A stretch of 20,872 nt of DNA from SIG440 sp045647905 (GTDB lineage: Bacteria; Bacillota; Clostridia; Monoglobales; Monoglobaceae): positions 1 through 20,872 of the forward strand of contig JAZRMZ010000096.1 in assembly GCA_045647905.1 (NCBI GenBank), in the 5' to 3' direction. The position numbers and the translations under genes are program-made. How positions within the stretch are numbered: position 1 is the stretch's first letter; each line of letters begins with the position of its first letter. The notes beneath the pieces are model-generated. The model was not told where the DNA came from, ran no database searches, and saw only the letters and a list, made by a program, of their open reading frames with translations. Below are positions 7,474 to 15,156 of this stretch, in pieces.

Positions 7474-8262
7474 TTATGCTCCGATTTTTCTGAACTTGTT
7501 GTATCTTTCTTCCAGAAGTTCATCCACCGACATTTTTTTCATTCTCTTTATCTCATCCGAAATATAGGCTTTCAGCTCTATGGCAATCTCTTCGGCTGTG
7601 TTTCCCGATTCTTCAATAATTTTCTCGGTAACACCAAGCTCAACAAGATTCTGTGCCGTAAACTTCAACGCTTCTGCCGCCTCAGGTGCCTTTGCCGCAT
7701 CCTTCCACAGAATTGTTGCGCAGGCTTCGGGCGAAATAACCGAATATATGGCATTTTCAAGCATAACAACCTTGTTTGCAACGCCAAGAGCAAGGGCACC
7801 GCCACTTCCGCCTTCGCCCACAACAACCGAAATAATGGGGGTTTTCAATGTCATCATTTCATAAAGGTTTTCGGCAATTGCCTCACCCTGACCTCTTTCC
7901 TCAGCTTCAATTCCGGGATAAGCACCCGAACTTCCGATAAAGCAAACAATGGGTCTGCCAAATTTTTCAGCTTCTTTCATCAGCCGCAACGCCTTGCGGT
8001 AGCCCTCAGGAGTCGGACAACCAAATTTTCTTCTCATTCTGTCCTCAATTGTGTCGCCACGTTCCATGGCAACCACGGTAACAGGTTCGCCTCCAAGAAA
8101 ACCGATTCCGGCAACAATCGCAGGGTCATCGCCAAATCTTCTGTCGCCGTGAAGCTCCACAAAATCTTCCACAACCATGTTCATATATCCGCCTGCGGAG
8201 GGTCTTTGGCTTCCCCTTGCCGCACGTGCTCTGTCATAAGCCGTAATTTTTGTATCAGCCAT
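7474..8262 (-). CDS. accA: Acetyl-CoA carboxylase carboxyltransferase subunit alpha
   Basis: This 262-residue subunit works with AccD in the carboxyltransferase that moves CO2 from biotin to acetyl-CoA, giving malonyl-CoA. The crotonase-like core shows FVELHGDRRFGDDPAIVAGIGFLGG near residues 32-56, CFIGSSGAYPGIEAEERGQGEAIAENL at about 105-131, and the glycine-rich SVVVGEGGSGGALALGVAN at about 143-161, all typical of AccA. It is shorter than the E. coli protein (319), as usual in Firmicutes where the N-terminal helical extension is reduced. The ATG shares its A with the accD stop (TAATG), and GGAGG lies 10 bases before it, indicating coupled translation that would keep the two subunits at equal levels. 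Last gene of the fatty-acid block. Confidence 0.96.
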   Translation of the reverse strand: MADTKITAYDRARAARGSQRPSAGGYMNMVVEDFVELHGDRRFGDDPAIVAGIGFLGGEPVTVVAMERGDTIEDRMRRKFGCPTPEGYRKALRLMKEAEKFGRPIVCFIGSSGAYPGIEAEERGQGEAIAENLYEMMTLKTPIISVVVGEGGSGGALALGVANKVVMLENAIYSVISPEACATILWKDAAKAPEAAEALKFTAQNLVELGVTEKIIEESGNTAEEIAIELKAYISDEIKRMKKMSVDELLEERYNKFRKIGA

Positions 8263-9086
8263 TATGCCGCACCTCCAACACTGTGAATTTTCAAAAGTCT
8301 TGCAAGCAAAGCCTTCATATTCTTTCTCTCCTCAATCACATCAACAAAGCCATGCTCCTGCATGAACTCTGCACGCTGGAATCCCTGAGGGAGTGTTTTT
8401 CCCGTTGTCTGTTCAATAACTCTTGCACCTGCAAAGCCCACAAGTGCCTTTGGTTCTGCAATTATTATATCACCGAGCATAGCAAAACTTGCTGTAACAC
8501 CGCCCGTTGTGGGGTCAGTGAGCACTGTTATATAAAGGTTTCCTCCGTCGCTGTGGCGTTTCACCGCACCGCTGACCTTTGCCATCTGCATCAACGACAA
8601 AATTCCCTCCTGCATTCTTGCACCGCCCGATGTGGTAAAGCCCACAACAGGCAGGGATTTTTCGGTTGCATATTCAAAGATACGGGTAATTTTTTCGCCC
8701 ACAACGGTTCCCATACTGCCCATCATAAAGTTTGAATCCATCACAAACACACAAGTGCTGATTCCGCCGATTTTTGCAGTTCCGCAAACAACACCTTCTT
8801 CAAGACCGCTTGTTTCCTTTGCCTTTTGCAGCTTTTCGTCATAATCGGGAAAATCTATAATATTGGAGCTTCCCAAATCCCCGTAAAGCTCCTGAAAACT
8901 CCCCTCATCAACCGTCACTGCCAGTCTTTCAAAGGCTCCCATTCTCATATAAGTTCCGCAATCGGGACAAACCATAAAATTTTCTGCAAGCTCAGAATAC
9001 TTCTTTGAAGCTCCGCACTTTTTACAGGTTCTTTCTTCTTCAGCTCTGTTGCTTTTCAAAAATCCGAATAAATCTTTCAACCCCAT
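8262..9086 (-). CDS. accD: Acetyl-CoA carboxylase carboxyltransferase subunit beta
   Basis: This 274-residue partner of AccA carries the N-terminal zinc ribbon with cysteines 21, 24, 40 and 43 (CKKC...CPDC). The crotonase-like domain follows, with GFTTSGGARMQEGILSLMQMAK, TDPTTGGVTASFAMLGD and GFAGARVIEQT, all strongly conserved in AccD. Length is normal (about 275-300). It starts 16 bases after the fabZ stop behind a GGAGGTG, and its stop overlaps the accA start. The biotin carboxylase gene (accC) that usually lies just upstream in Clostridia is missing. Confidence 0.96.
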   Translation of the reverse strand: MGLKDLFGFLKSNRAEEERTCKKCGASKKYSELAENFMVCPDCGTYMRMGAFERLAVTVDEGSFQELYGDLGSSNIIDFPDYDEKLQKAKETSGLEEGVVCGTAKIGGISTCVFVMDSNFMMGSMGTVVGEKITRIFEYATEKSLPVVGFTTSGGARMQEGILSLMQMAKVSGAVKRHSDGGNLYITVLTDPTTGGVTASFAMLGDIIIAEPKALVGFAGARVIEQTTGKTLPQGFQRAEFMQEHGFVDVIEERKNMKALLARLLKIHSVGGAA

Positions 9087-9102
9087 AGTTCAACACCTCC
9101 GC

Positions 9103-9516
9103 CTAACCAGTAATAGCAAATGAAAATTCTGCACTGACGCACAGCTTTCCGTTAACATAGCCACAGCCCTTCGCAAAATAAAAAGGTTCTTTCACCCTTG
9201 TTATCTCGCACTTTGTCTCAAACAAATCCCCGGGAACAACGGGCTTTTTGAACTTCACCTTGTCAAGTCCCGTGAAATACGGCAATTGATTGCTTTTCAT
9301 GGTTTCACCAAGACAAACGCAAACCGACTGAGCAAGTATCTCGCACAAAATAACCCCCGGCACAACGGGATTCTGAGGGAAGTGCCCTCTGAGAAAAAAC
9401 TCATCACCCGTTATTTTCTTTTTTCCGCAGGCAACACCGTCCACAAGCTCCACTTCGTCAAGAAGCAGCATATCCTCACGATGAGGCAGAATTCCCTTTA
9501 TTTCTTCCTTATTCAT
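9103..9516 (-). CDS. fabZ: 3-hydroxyacyl-ACP dehydratase FabZ
   Basis: This 137-residue hot-dog fold enzyme removes water from 3-hydroxyacyl-ACP to give trans-2-enoyl-ACP. The motif LPHREDMLLLDEV at 10-22 and GHFPQNPVVPGV at 44-55, with catalytic His45 and Glu59 (CEILAQ), are diagnostic. The ATG at 9514-9516 is preferred, with AAGGGAG 10 bases upstream; a longer in-frame reading to 9558 would overlap fabF and add a non-conserved cysteine-rich leader. It lies 17 bases after fabF. In many clostridial operons accB sits between fabF and fabZ; here nothing does. Confidence 0.95.
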   Translation of the reverse strand: MNKEEIKGILPHREDMLLLDEVELVDGVACGKKKITGDEFFLRGHFPQNPVVPGVILCEILAQSVCVCLGETMKSNQLPYFTGLDKVKFKKPVVPGDLFETKCEITRVKEPFYFAKGCGYVNGKLCVSAEFSFAITG

Positions 9517-9533
9517 ATATCCCGTTCTCCCTT

Positions 9534-10763
9534 TTATATCTTTGCAAATGCAACACATGCATTATGTCCGCCAAATCCCAGCGAAGATGACATTGCAAGC
9601 TCAATTTCGGTTTCATTCGCCACATTTGGAGTATAATCAAGGTCACATTCCTCGTCAGCCTCTTTGAAGCCGATTGTGGGTGGAATTATACTCTCCCTGA
9701 GTGCAAGAACCGCCGCAATACCCTCAATAGCACCTGCCGCTCCCAGAAGATGTCCCGTCATTGACTTTGTTGAGCTGATGTGAACCTTGTATGCATCATC
9801 GCCAAAAGCATTCTTGATTGCCTTTGTTTCTGTTTTGTCGTTGAGGGGTGTGCTTGTTCCGTGTGCATTGATATATACCTTGTCAGGGTCAAAATCCTTT
9901 CCGTACTCAGCAATGCATTGCTTAAAGGCTCTGCCTGATGCCTCTGCTGAATCATCGGGAGCCGTCACATGAAATGCATCACAGGTGCTTCCGTAGCCCA
10001 CAACCTCGGCATAAATCTTTGCACCTCTCGCCTTTGCGTGCTCATATTCCTCAACAATAAGTGCCCCTGCACCCTCGCCCATAACAAAGCCGCCCCTGCG
10101 CTTGTCAAAGGGAATTGATGCCGCATCCTTATCTTCACTTTCCGAAAGTGCCATGCAGTTCATAAACGCCGCAACTGCCATCTCGTTCATGCTGGCTTCA
10201 ACACCGCCTGCAATAATTGCATCTGCATATCCCGACTTTATTGCACGGTATGCCTCGCCAATTGCCGTTGTTCCCGAAGCACACGCTGTGCTGACAGAAA
10301 TACAGGGTCCCTTTGCACCAAACTTGATTGCAATATTACCTGCTCCCATATTAAGAATCATTTTGGGAATAAACAAGGGCGAAACACGTGCAGGGCCTCT
10401 GTTCAGCAGATTGTTATGTTCTGCAATAAAGGTATCAAATCCGCCGATTCCCGAACCGTAATAAACACCAAAGCGTTCAGGGTCAACATTGTTTTCAATT
10501 CCGCTGTCGGCAACAGCCTGAGTTGCCGCCGCAATTGCATACTGCACAAATTTGTCCGAACGTCTGATGTCAGCCTTTTCCATATACAGCGAAGGGTCAA
10601 AATCATTGATTTCCGCCGCCAGCTTAACACGGAAATCCGTTGTGTCGAACTTTGTTATATAGTCAATTCCGCATTTTCCGTTTTTAAGGCTGTTCCAGAA
10701 TGTTTCAACATCACAGCCCACGGGTGTTATGGCACCCAAACCTGTTATAACAACTCTTTTCAT
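9534..10763 (-). CDS. fabF: 3-oxoacyl-ACP synthase II (FabF)
   Basis: This 409-residue condensing enzyme elongates acyl-ACP with malonyl-ACP. The catalytic triad is visible: Cys161 in VSTACASGT, His301 in NAHGTSTPLND and His338 in KSMTGHLLGAAG, in line with E. coli FabF (Cys163, His303, His340). The glycine-rich ending SSLGFGGHNACVAF is also typical. The ATG at 10763 follows AAAGGA at a slightly long spacing of 11. A 365-base non-coding spacer separates it from fabG, unlike every other junction in the block except tetR-fabH. The codons for Ser158-Ala162 create an exact AGCACA-N3-TGTGCT palindrome (10278-10292), the same as the sites upstream of fabH. Confidence 0.97.
   Translation of the reverse strand: MKRVVITGLGAITPVGCDVETFWNSLKNGKCGIDYITKFDTTDFRVKLAAEINDFDPSLYMEKADIRRSDKFVQYAIAAATQAVADSGIENNVDPERFGVYYGSGIGGFDTFIAEHNNLLNRGPARVSPLFIPKMILNMGAGNIAIKFGAKGPCISVSTACASGTTAIGEAYRAIKSGYADAIIAGGVEASMNEMAVAAFMNCMALSESEDKDAASIPFDKRRGGFVMGEGAGALIVEEYEHAKARGAKIYAEVVGYGSTCDAFHVTAPDDSAEASGRAFKQCIAEYGKDFDPDKVYINAHGTSTPLNDKTETKAIKNAFGDDAYKVHISSTKSMTGHLLGAAGAIEGIAAVLALRESIIPPTIGFKEADEECDLDYTPNVANETEIELAMSSSLGFGGHNACVAFAKI
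10278..10292. promoter_or_regulatory. Intragenic copy of the AGCACA-N3-TGTGCT palindrome
   Basis: AGCACACGCTGTGCT, identical in all 12 arm positions to the three sites upstream of fabH. It lies on the codons for the FabF active-site STACA. Whether it is bound is unknown; coding constraint can explain part of the match. Confidence 0.35.
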
Positions 10764-10824
10764 ATCAAAAACTTCCTTTCTGTTTCAGTAGTGAGATGGG
10801 CAATTTCCTCTCACAATCTGTAAT

Positions 10825-10966
10825 AAAATTGTTCAGATTGCTGTTTTGCAGCGTGCGGTGCCGTGCTGTGTGCACTGCCCCGAGCAAAAAATGGTGAGCT
10901 GGGCATTTTATGCTACCTCAGTCCGAGCTAAAATTGTCCAGATTGCCGTTTTGCAGCGTGCGGTGC
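10825..10966. repeat. Direct repeat pair R1 (37 bp)
   Basis: Copies at 10825-10861 and 10930-10966 differ at two positions only (T/C in each case). Each contains CAGATTGC-GTTTTGCAGC-type sequence and ends GCGTGCGGTGC. Confidence 0.85.
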
Positions 10967-11117
10967 TGCCGGAGTGTTAAGAAAACAATCCGGTGGATTG
11001 TTTTTAACGTAGGATTGCGAAAACTGAAAAGTTTTTGCTGTTTAGGAGAAACACTCCGTGTTTCCACATTAAATCCCCGGCACTGCCCCGAGCAAAAAAT
11101 GGTGAGCTGGGCATTTT
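10873..11117. repeat. Direct repeat pair R2 (37 bp, identical)
   Basis: Copies at 10873-10909/10910 and 11081-11117 are identical. Each contains a small imperfect stem formed by GCCC(CG)AGC and GCTGGGC. R1 and R2 are 11 bases apart in the first unit and 114 in the second, so the second unit has an insertion or the first a deletion. Confidence 0.85.
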
Positions 11118-11128
11118 TAGCCGGACTG

Positions 11129-11860
11129 CTAAATTGCAATGCCACCATCTACTCTTATTACCTCGCCCGTTATATAATCCGACATATCACTTGCTAAGAA
11201 TGCTGCCGCCTTTGCCACGTCCTCGGGTGTTCCGAGCTTTTTCATGGGTATTGACGCTAAATATGCTTCCGTATCCAGTTCTTTGGTCATATCGGTCATT
11301 ATGAAGCCGGGTGCAATTGCGTTACAGCAAACATTTTTTCCTGCAAGCTCTTTTGCCACAGCCTTTGTGAGTCCGATTACCCCTGCTTTTGATGCAGAAT
11401 AATTTGCCTGACCGGGGAGACCTATCAAGCCCGATATTGAGGATATATTAATAATCTTTCCGCCTTTTTTCTTGATGAAGGTTCTTCCGCAAGCCTTTAT
11501 CATATTGAAGCAACCCTTGAGATTTGTGTTGATTACCGCATCAAAATCCGATTCTTCCATCATAACAATCAGATTGTCACGTGTTATTCCTGCATTGTTC
11601 ACAAGAATATCAACCGTTCCGAATTCATCACAAATGTTTTTCACAACCTCTTTGCATTTTTCGCTATCGGTAACATCGCAAAAATATGCTTTTGCCTTGA
11701 CGCCAAGTTCTTCAATCTCGTTTTTTGTCGCCTCTGCGGTTTCGGGAGTGCAATAATCAACAATGGCAACATTTGCACCAAGGGATGCAAATTTTTTTGC
11801 AATTGCCGCACCGATTCCGCGTGAACCGCCCGTTATAATTGCATTTTTTCCGTTAAGCAT
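11129..11860 (-). CDS. fabG: 3-oxoacyl-ACP reductase FabG
   Basis: This 243-residue short-chain dehydrogenase reduces 3-oxoacyl-ACP with NADPH. The nucleotide-binding TGGSRGIG is at 10-17, NNAG at about 88-91, and the catalytic Ser141, Tyr154 and Lys158 lie in NISSISGLIGLPGQANYSASKAG. The ending EVIRVDGGIAI is typical of FabG. Its start overlaps the end of fabD by 8 bases, so they are translationally coupled. Downstream, unlike in E. coli, acpP does not follow; instead there is the long repeat-bearing spacer before fabF. Confidence 0.96.
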   Translation of the reverse strand: MLNGKNAIITGGSRGIGAAIAKKFASLGANVAIVDYCTPETAEATKNEIEELGVKAKAYFCDVTDSEKCKEVVKNICDEFGTVDILVNNAGITRDNLIVMMEESDFDAVINTNLKGCFNMIKACGRTFIKKKGGKIINISSISGLIGLPGQANYSASKAGVIGLTKAVAKELAGKNVCCNAIAPGFIMTDMTKELDTEAYLASIPMKKLGTPEDVAKAAAFLASDMSDYITGEVIRVDGGIAI

Positions 11861-12773
11861 TGCTTTGCACCTCCAAAATGGTCTTATTCAGCGATTCCTC
11901 GCTGTCAACAGAATAGGTATTCACTTCTTTTGAAATCTTTTTTATAAGTCCGCAAAGAGTATTTCCCGGTCCAACCTCAATAAAGTCCGTAAAGCCGTCT
12001 GCAATCATATTTTCGATTGTTTCCTGCCATCTGACGGGACTTTTCATCTGACTTTCAAGGGTTGCCGCAATATCTTCGGGATAGTCCTTTGCCGTGAGAT
12101 TTGCGTATACGGGAATTTCAGGCTTCTTTATGTCAAACTTTTTCAGTTCCTCTCCAAATCCACGTGCGGCATCCTCCATAAAGGGCGAATGAAAAGCGGC
12201 GCTGACCGCAAGGGGAACAGCCCTTCCACCAAGCTCCTTTACTTTTTCAACAAATGCATCCATTGAGCTTTTAAGACCCGAAACAACCGTCTGTCCGGGG
12301 CTGTTGAAGTTCACCGCATAGAGCTGTTTAAACTCAGCCGCGGTCTGTGCAACAGTCTGTGCATCCAGCTTGAGTATTGCACACATTGCTGTGTCAGAGC
12401 CTTCAGCCGCCTTGTTCATAAGCTCACCGCGCTTTGCAACAATTTTGAATCCGTCTTCATGGGAATATGCCTTTGCATATGCCAAAGCACCGATTTCACC
12501 CAAAGAGAATCCTGCAACACCATCGGCAAAAATTCCTTTTTCGTTGAGGGACAACGCCGCACCAAGCTCCACAAGATACATACAGGGCTGTGTGTTTTTT
12601 GTCTGCTTCAATTCTTCATCGGAACCCTCAAAGCATTGCTTCAAAGTTCCCAAACGGATTTCCTCCGCTCTGTCAAAGAGGCTTTTTGCCGCCCCTCCCA
12701 TTTCATAAAGGGTTTTGCCCATACCGCTGTATTGAGCACCCTGACCCGAAAAAACAAAAGCTATTTTACCCAT
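11853..12773 (-). CDS. fabD: Malonyl-CoA:ACP transacylase FabD
   Basis: This 306-residue enzyme transfers malonyl from CoA to AcpP. FSGQGAQYSGMGK is at 8-20, the nucleophile Ser90 in AGFSLGEIGAL, and the catalytic His195 in SAAFHSPFM. The usual GHSxGE motif reads GFSLGE here, so the residue before the serine is Phe instead of His. The late EVGPGNTLCGLIKKI segment is conserved. GGAG precedes the ATG, which lies 13 bases inside the end of fabK. Overlap at both ends places it in a tightly coupled fabK-fabD-fabG unit. Confidence 0.96.
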   Translation of the reverse strand: MGKIAFVFSGQGAQYSGMGKTLYEMGGAAKSLFDRAEEIRLGTLKQCFEGSDEELKQTKNTQPCMYLVELGAALSLNEKGIFADGVAGFSLGEIGALAYAKAYSHEDGFKIVAKRGELMNKAAEGSDTAMCAILKLDAQTVAQTAAEFKQLYAVNFNSPGQTVVSGLKSSMDAFVEKVKELGGRAVPLAVSAAFHSPFMEDAARGFGEELKKFDIKKPEIPVYANLTAKDYPEDIAATLESQMKSPVRWQETIENMIADGFTDFIEVGPGNTLCGLIKKISKEVNTYSVDSEESLNKTILEVQSNA

Positions 12774-13705
12774 TTTTTTGCTCCATTCAATATATTTTCA
12801 GCGTCCGAAAAGATTTCCTCAATCATTTTCGCCGCATTTTCTTCTTTATTAACCAGACCCACAATCTGACCTGCAAGAAAACAACCCTTTTTCTCGTCGC
12901 CGTCAACAACTGCGGCACGCAATGTTCCAACAGCCATCATTTCAAGGTCCTCATCACTTATATCTGTATACTCAGCCTTTGCATAACCTCTGGAAAATGG
13001 GCTTTTCAGGCTTCGCACCGGATGGCCAAGTCTCTTTCCCGTCACAATGGTTGAACCGTCGCCTGCTTTCAGAAGTTTTTCCTTGTATGTGCGGCTGATT
13101 GCACATTCGGTTGCCGCCAGAAACCTTGTTCCAACCTGAATTCCCTGAGCGCCCAGCATAAATGCCGCCGCCAAGCCTCTGCCGTCAGCAATTCCACCTG
13201 CGGCAATAACAGGTATATCCACAGCGTCACAAACCTGAGGAATCAACGCCATTGTTGTCATATCTCCCACATGGCCGCCCGACTCACCGCCCTCGGCAAT
13301 AAGAGCATCTGCTCCCGCACGAACCATGAGCTTTGCAAGGGCAGAGGATGCGACAACAGGCATAACCTTTATTCCTGCATCCTTCCACAGTGGAATATAT
13401 CTTTCGGGGTTTCCTGCACCGGTTGTAACTGCCGCAACCCTTTTGCGCGCAAGAAGCTCCGCAATCTGTTCAATATTTTCGCCCATAAGCATAACATTCA
13501 CGCCAAAGGGCTTATCCGTCAGGGAAAAGGCCTTGTCAATCTCATTTTCAATCCAGTCAATATTGCCGTTTGCGGCAGAAATAATGCCAAGTCCTCCGCC
13601 ATTTGATACAGCCGCCGCAAGATTTGCGTCAGAAATGTGAGCCATACCACCCTGCAGAATGGGATATTTTATTCCAAGCATTTCACATATCGGTGTGTAA
13701 ATCAT
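12761..13705 (-). CDS. fabK: Enoyl-ACP reductase II (FabK, FMN-dependent)
   Basis: This 314-residue TIM-barrel flavoprotein of the nitronate monooxygenase-like family does the last reduction of each elongation cycle. Features are PILQGGMAHISDANLAAAVSNGGGLG at about 15-40, EGGESGGHVGDMTT with catalytic His145 (His144 in the pneumococcal enzyme), AAGGIADGRGLAAAFMLGAQGIQVGTRF, and a short C-terminal region. Position among fab genes supports FabK over a true nitronate monooxygenase. The ATG at 13703-13705 is chosen; a TTG at 13729 would lack a ribosome site and enter the hairpin region. AAAGG lies 10 bases upstream. FabK-type reductases are not inhibited by triclosan, unlike FabI. Confidence 0.94.
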   Translation of the reverse strand: MIYTPICEMLGIKYPILQGGMAHISDANLAAAVSNGGGLGIISAANGNIDWIENEIDKAFSLTDKPFGVNVMLMGENIEQIAELLARKRVAAVTTGAGNPERYIPLWKDAGIKVMPVVASSALAKLMVRAGADALIAEGGESGGHVGDMTTMALIPQVCDAVDIPVIAAGGIADGRGLAAAFMLGAQGIQVGTRFLAATECAISRTYKEKLLKAGDGSTIVTGKRLGHPVRSLKSPFSRGYAKAEYTDISDEDLEMMAVGTLRAAVVDGDEKKGCFLAGQIVGLVNKEENAAKMIEEIFSDAENILNGAKKWVK

Positions 13706-13733
13706 TTTTTCACAACCTTTCTTTGACAAAAGG

Positions 13734-13774
13734 GGGCTGTTGCGTTAATAAGAATAACGCCAACGCAACAGCCC
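13734..13774. terminator. Hairpin between acpP and fabK (partial terminator or processing site)
   Basis: A perfect 13-bp stem, GGGCTGTTGCGTT (13734-13746) with AACGCAACAGCCC (13762-13774), has a 15-base loop and is flanked by four T residues on both strands. It begins 8 bases after the acpP stop. In transcription order it would let a share of transcripts end after fabH-acpP. Confidence 0.7.
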
Positions 13775-13782
13775 TTTTAAAA

Positions 13783-14004
13783 TCAGTTTTTCTTTGAATC
13801 AATATATGCTGCAAGGTCTGCAACGGTCTCACCGATTTCGCCCTGCTTCACTTCAACGCCAAATTCGTCTTCAATCTCCATGAGAATCTCAACTGTGTCA
13901 AGAGAATCTGCATCAAGATCGCTGAAAGTTGTTGTGTCTGTGATTTCTGCAACATCAATTTCAAGATGGTCTGCAACAAGTTCCTTAATTTTTTCAATAG
14001 TCAT
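13783..14004 (-). CDS. acpP: Acyl carrier protein
   Basis: This 73-residue acidic four-helix carrier has the phosphopantetheine site DADSLDTVEI with Ser34. It carries growing acyl chains between the Fab enzymes. The ATG at 14002-14004 has GGAGG 8 bases before it; the upstream in-frame TTG at 14019 overlaps that ribosome site and is rejected. It lies 42 bases after fabH, and a strong hairpin follows before fabK. Carrier protein is needed in large excess over the enzymes, which fits a partial terminator there. Confidence 0.97.
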   Translation of the reverse strand: MTIEKIKELVADHLEIDVAEITDTTTFSDLDADSLDTVEILMEIEDEFGVEVKQGEIGETVADLAAYIDSKKN

Positions 14005-14046
14005 AATAATTACCTCCAAAGATTTTATATATAAATTTTAATTTTT

Positions 14047-15000
14047 TTACCATTCAATAATGCAGGCGGCACTTGACAAGCCTCCGCCAAAAGCTGTGAG
14101 AACAACCCTGTCACCTCTTTTGAGTCTGCCGGATTTGTTCAACTCATCCAAAGCCATGGGCACGCTTGCCGCCGAAGTATTGCCGTATTTTTCAATGTTG
14201 ACAACAAACTTTTCCTTTGGCACCTTCAGGCGTTTTGAAGCAAAATCAATAATTCTGATATTTGCCTGATGGGGAACAACAAAGTCAACATCATCCATAG
14301 TCAAACCAGCTTCTTCAACAACAAATTTCACATCCTCTGCCATTTTGCTCACTGCAAATTTAAAGGTCTCCTGACCATCCATAAAGGCATAGGGCTGTTT
14401 CTTTTCGCCTTTGAAAAAGGGCGAATCTCCGCCGTAATTGGGGATTTCAATAACCTCGTCGCCTCCTGCGGTATAAAGCCTTGACGCAAGATACCCTTCA
14501 CCGGGAGCAACAACAGCCGCACCTGCACCATCACCAAAAATAACACAAGTGCCTCTGTCCGTCCAGTCAATGATTTTGCTCATTCTCTCAGCACCGATAA
14601 CAAGGGCATTTCTGATGCCGCCACGCATTATATACGAAGCAACAACATCAAGGGCAAACAAAAATCCGCTGCACGCCGAATTCACATCAAAACAAGGACA
14701 GGACGCCCCGATTTCACGCTGAACAAAACCCGCAACCGTGGGACAAACCGAATCGGACGAAACCGTTGCCGCAACAATCAAATCAATTTCATCAGCCGCA
14801 ATTTTAGCATCTTCCAAAGCCCTTTTCGCCGCCTGAATTGCAAAATCTGCCGCCGTTTCACCCGTGGAAATATGTCGGGTGGAAACCCCGACTCTCTGCA
14901 TAATCCATTCGTCGGACGTATCAACCAGCTTTGTCAAATCCTCATTGGTCACAACCATTTGAGGCACATATGCACCCGTACCCAAAAACCTTATAGACAT
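14047..15000 (-). CDS. fabH: 3-oxoacyl-ACP synthase III (FabH)
   Basis: This 317-residue enzyme starts fatty-acid synthesis by condensing an acyl-CoA primer with malonyl-ACP. The triad is Cys110 in DVNSACSGF, His244 in VPHQANIRI and Asn274 in YGNTSAASVP, closely matching E. coli FabH numbering (112/244/274). GTGAYVP at 7-13 and GGGLSSAA near the end are typical. The ATG at 15000 follows GAGGAGAGG. It is the first biosynthetic gene behind the palindrome array (15017-15157), 191 bases after tetR. Primer choice (acetyl or branched) cannot be told from sequence. Confidence 0.96.
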   Translation of the reverse strand: MSIRFLGTGAYVPQMVVTNEDLTKLVDTSDEWIMQRVGVSTRHISTGETAADFAIQAAKRALEDAKIAADEIDLIVAATVSSDSVCPTVAGFVQREIGASCPCFDVNSACSGFLFALDVVASYIMRGGIRNALVIGAERMSKIIDWTDRGTCVIFGDGAGAAVVAPGEGYLASRLYTAGGDEVIEIPNYGGDSPFFKGEKKQPYAFMDGQETFKFAVSKMAEDVKFVVEEAGLTMDDVDFVVPHQANIRIIDFASKRLKVPKEKFVVNIEKYGNTSAASVPMALDELNKSGRLKRGDRVVLTAFGGGLSSAACIIEW

Positions 15001-15016
15001 TTCAACATTCCTCTCC

Positions 15017-15035
15017 TCAGCACATTGTGTGCTGA
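15017..15035. promoter_or_regulatory. Palindromic operator site 1 upstream of fabH
   Basis: TCAGCACA-TTG-TGTGCTGA, perfect over both 8-base arms. It lies 17 bases before the fabH start codon and touches its ribosome site. Likely binding site for the TetR-family protein encoded just upstream (inference). Confidence 0.7.
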
Positions 15036-15079
15036 AAACATTTTCAGGGATATTTTCATCCCCACTTTATTTCGCCAAC

Positions 15080-15096
15080 CAGCACACTATGTGCTG
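15080..15096. promoter_or_regulatory. Palindromic operator site 2 upstream of fabH
   Basis: CAGCACA-CTA-TGTGCTG, perfect 7-base arms. Its centre is 62 bp from site 1. Confidence 0.7.
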
Positions 15097-15141
15097 ATAA
15101 TATTTTTTCGGGATTTACATCCCGTTTTTTGCATTCCACAC

Positions 15142-15156
15142 AGCACACCGTGTGCT
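15142..15156. promoter_or_regulatory. Palindromic operator site 3 upstream of fabH
   Basis: AGCACA-CCG-TGTGCT, perfect 6-base arms. Its centre is 61 bp from site 2. A TATATA hexamer on the minus strand (about 15155-15160) abuts it and could be the -10 of a fabH promoter, though no good -35 was found. Confidence 0.65.

Larger units (their letters stand above)
10764..11128 (-). other. Non-coding, repeat-rich spacer between fabG and fabF
   Basis: No convincing gene lies in these 365 bases. Two direct repeats alternate. R1 (37 bp, starting AAAATTGTTCAGATTG) occurs at 10825-10861 and 10930-10966 with two differences. R2 (starting CACTGCCCCGAGC) occurs at 10873-10910 and 11081-11117, identical over 37 bp. 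Between the second R1 and R2 are 114 extra bases with two hairpins: AACAATCC-GGT-GGATTGTT (about 10984-11002) and a GGA(G)AACAC / GTGTTTCC stem (about 11046-11065). Near fabF, GTGAGA/TCTCAC (10791-10814) and CAATCTG/CAGATTG (10814-10840) can also pair. The whole stretch is expected to be transcribed within the operon. Confidence 0.7.

Noticed and set aside
10910..11304. Short plus-strand frames in the fabG-fabF spacer
   Set aside because: They translate the repeats and the antisense of fabG, without ribosome sites or family features.
12761..13729. FabK gene as a nitronate monooxygenase
   Set aside because: The family overlaps, but its place between acpP and fabD and the EGGESGGHVG motif with His145 favour FabK.
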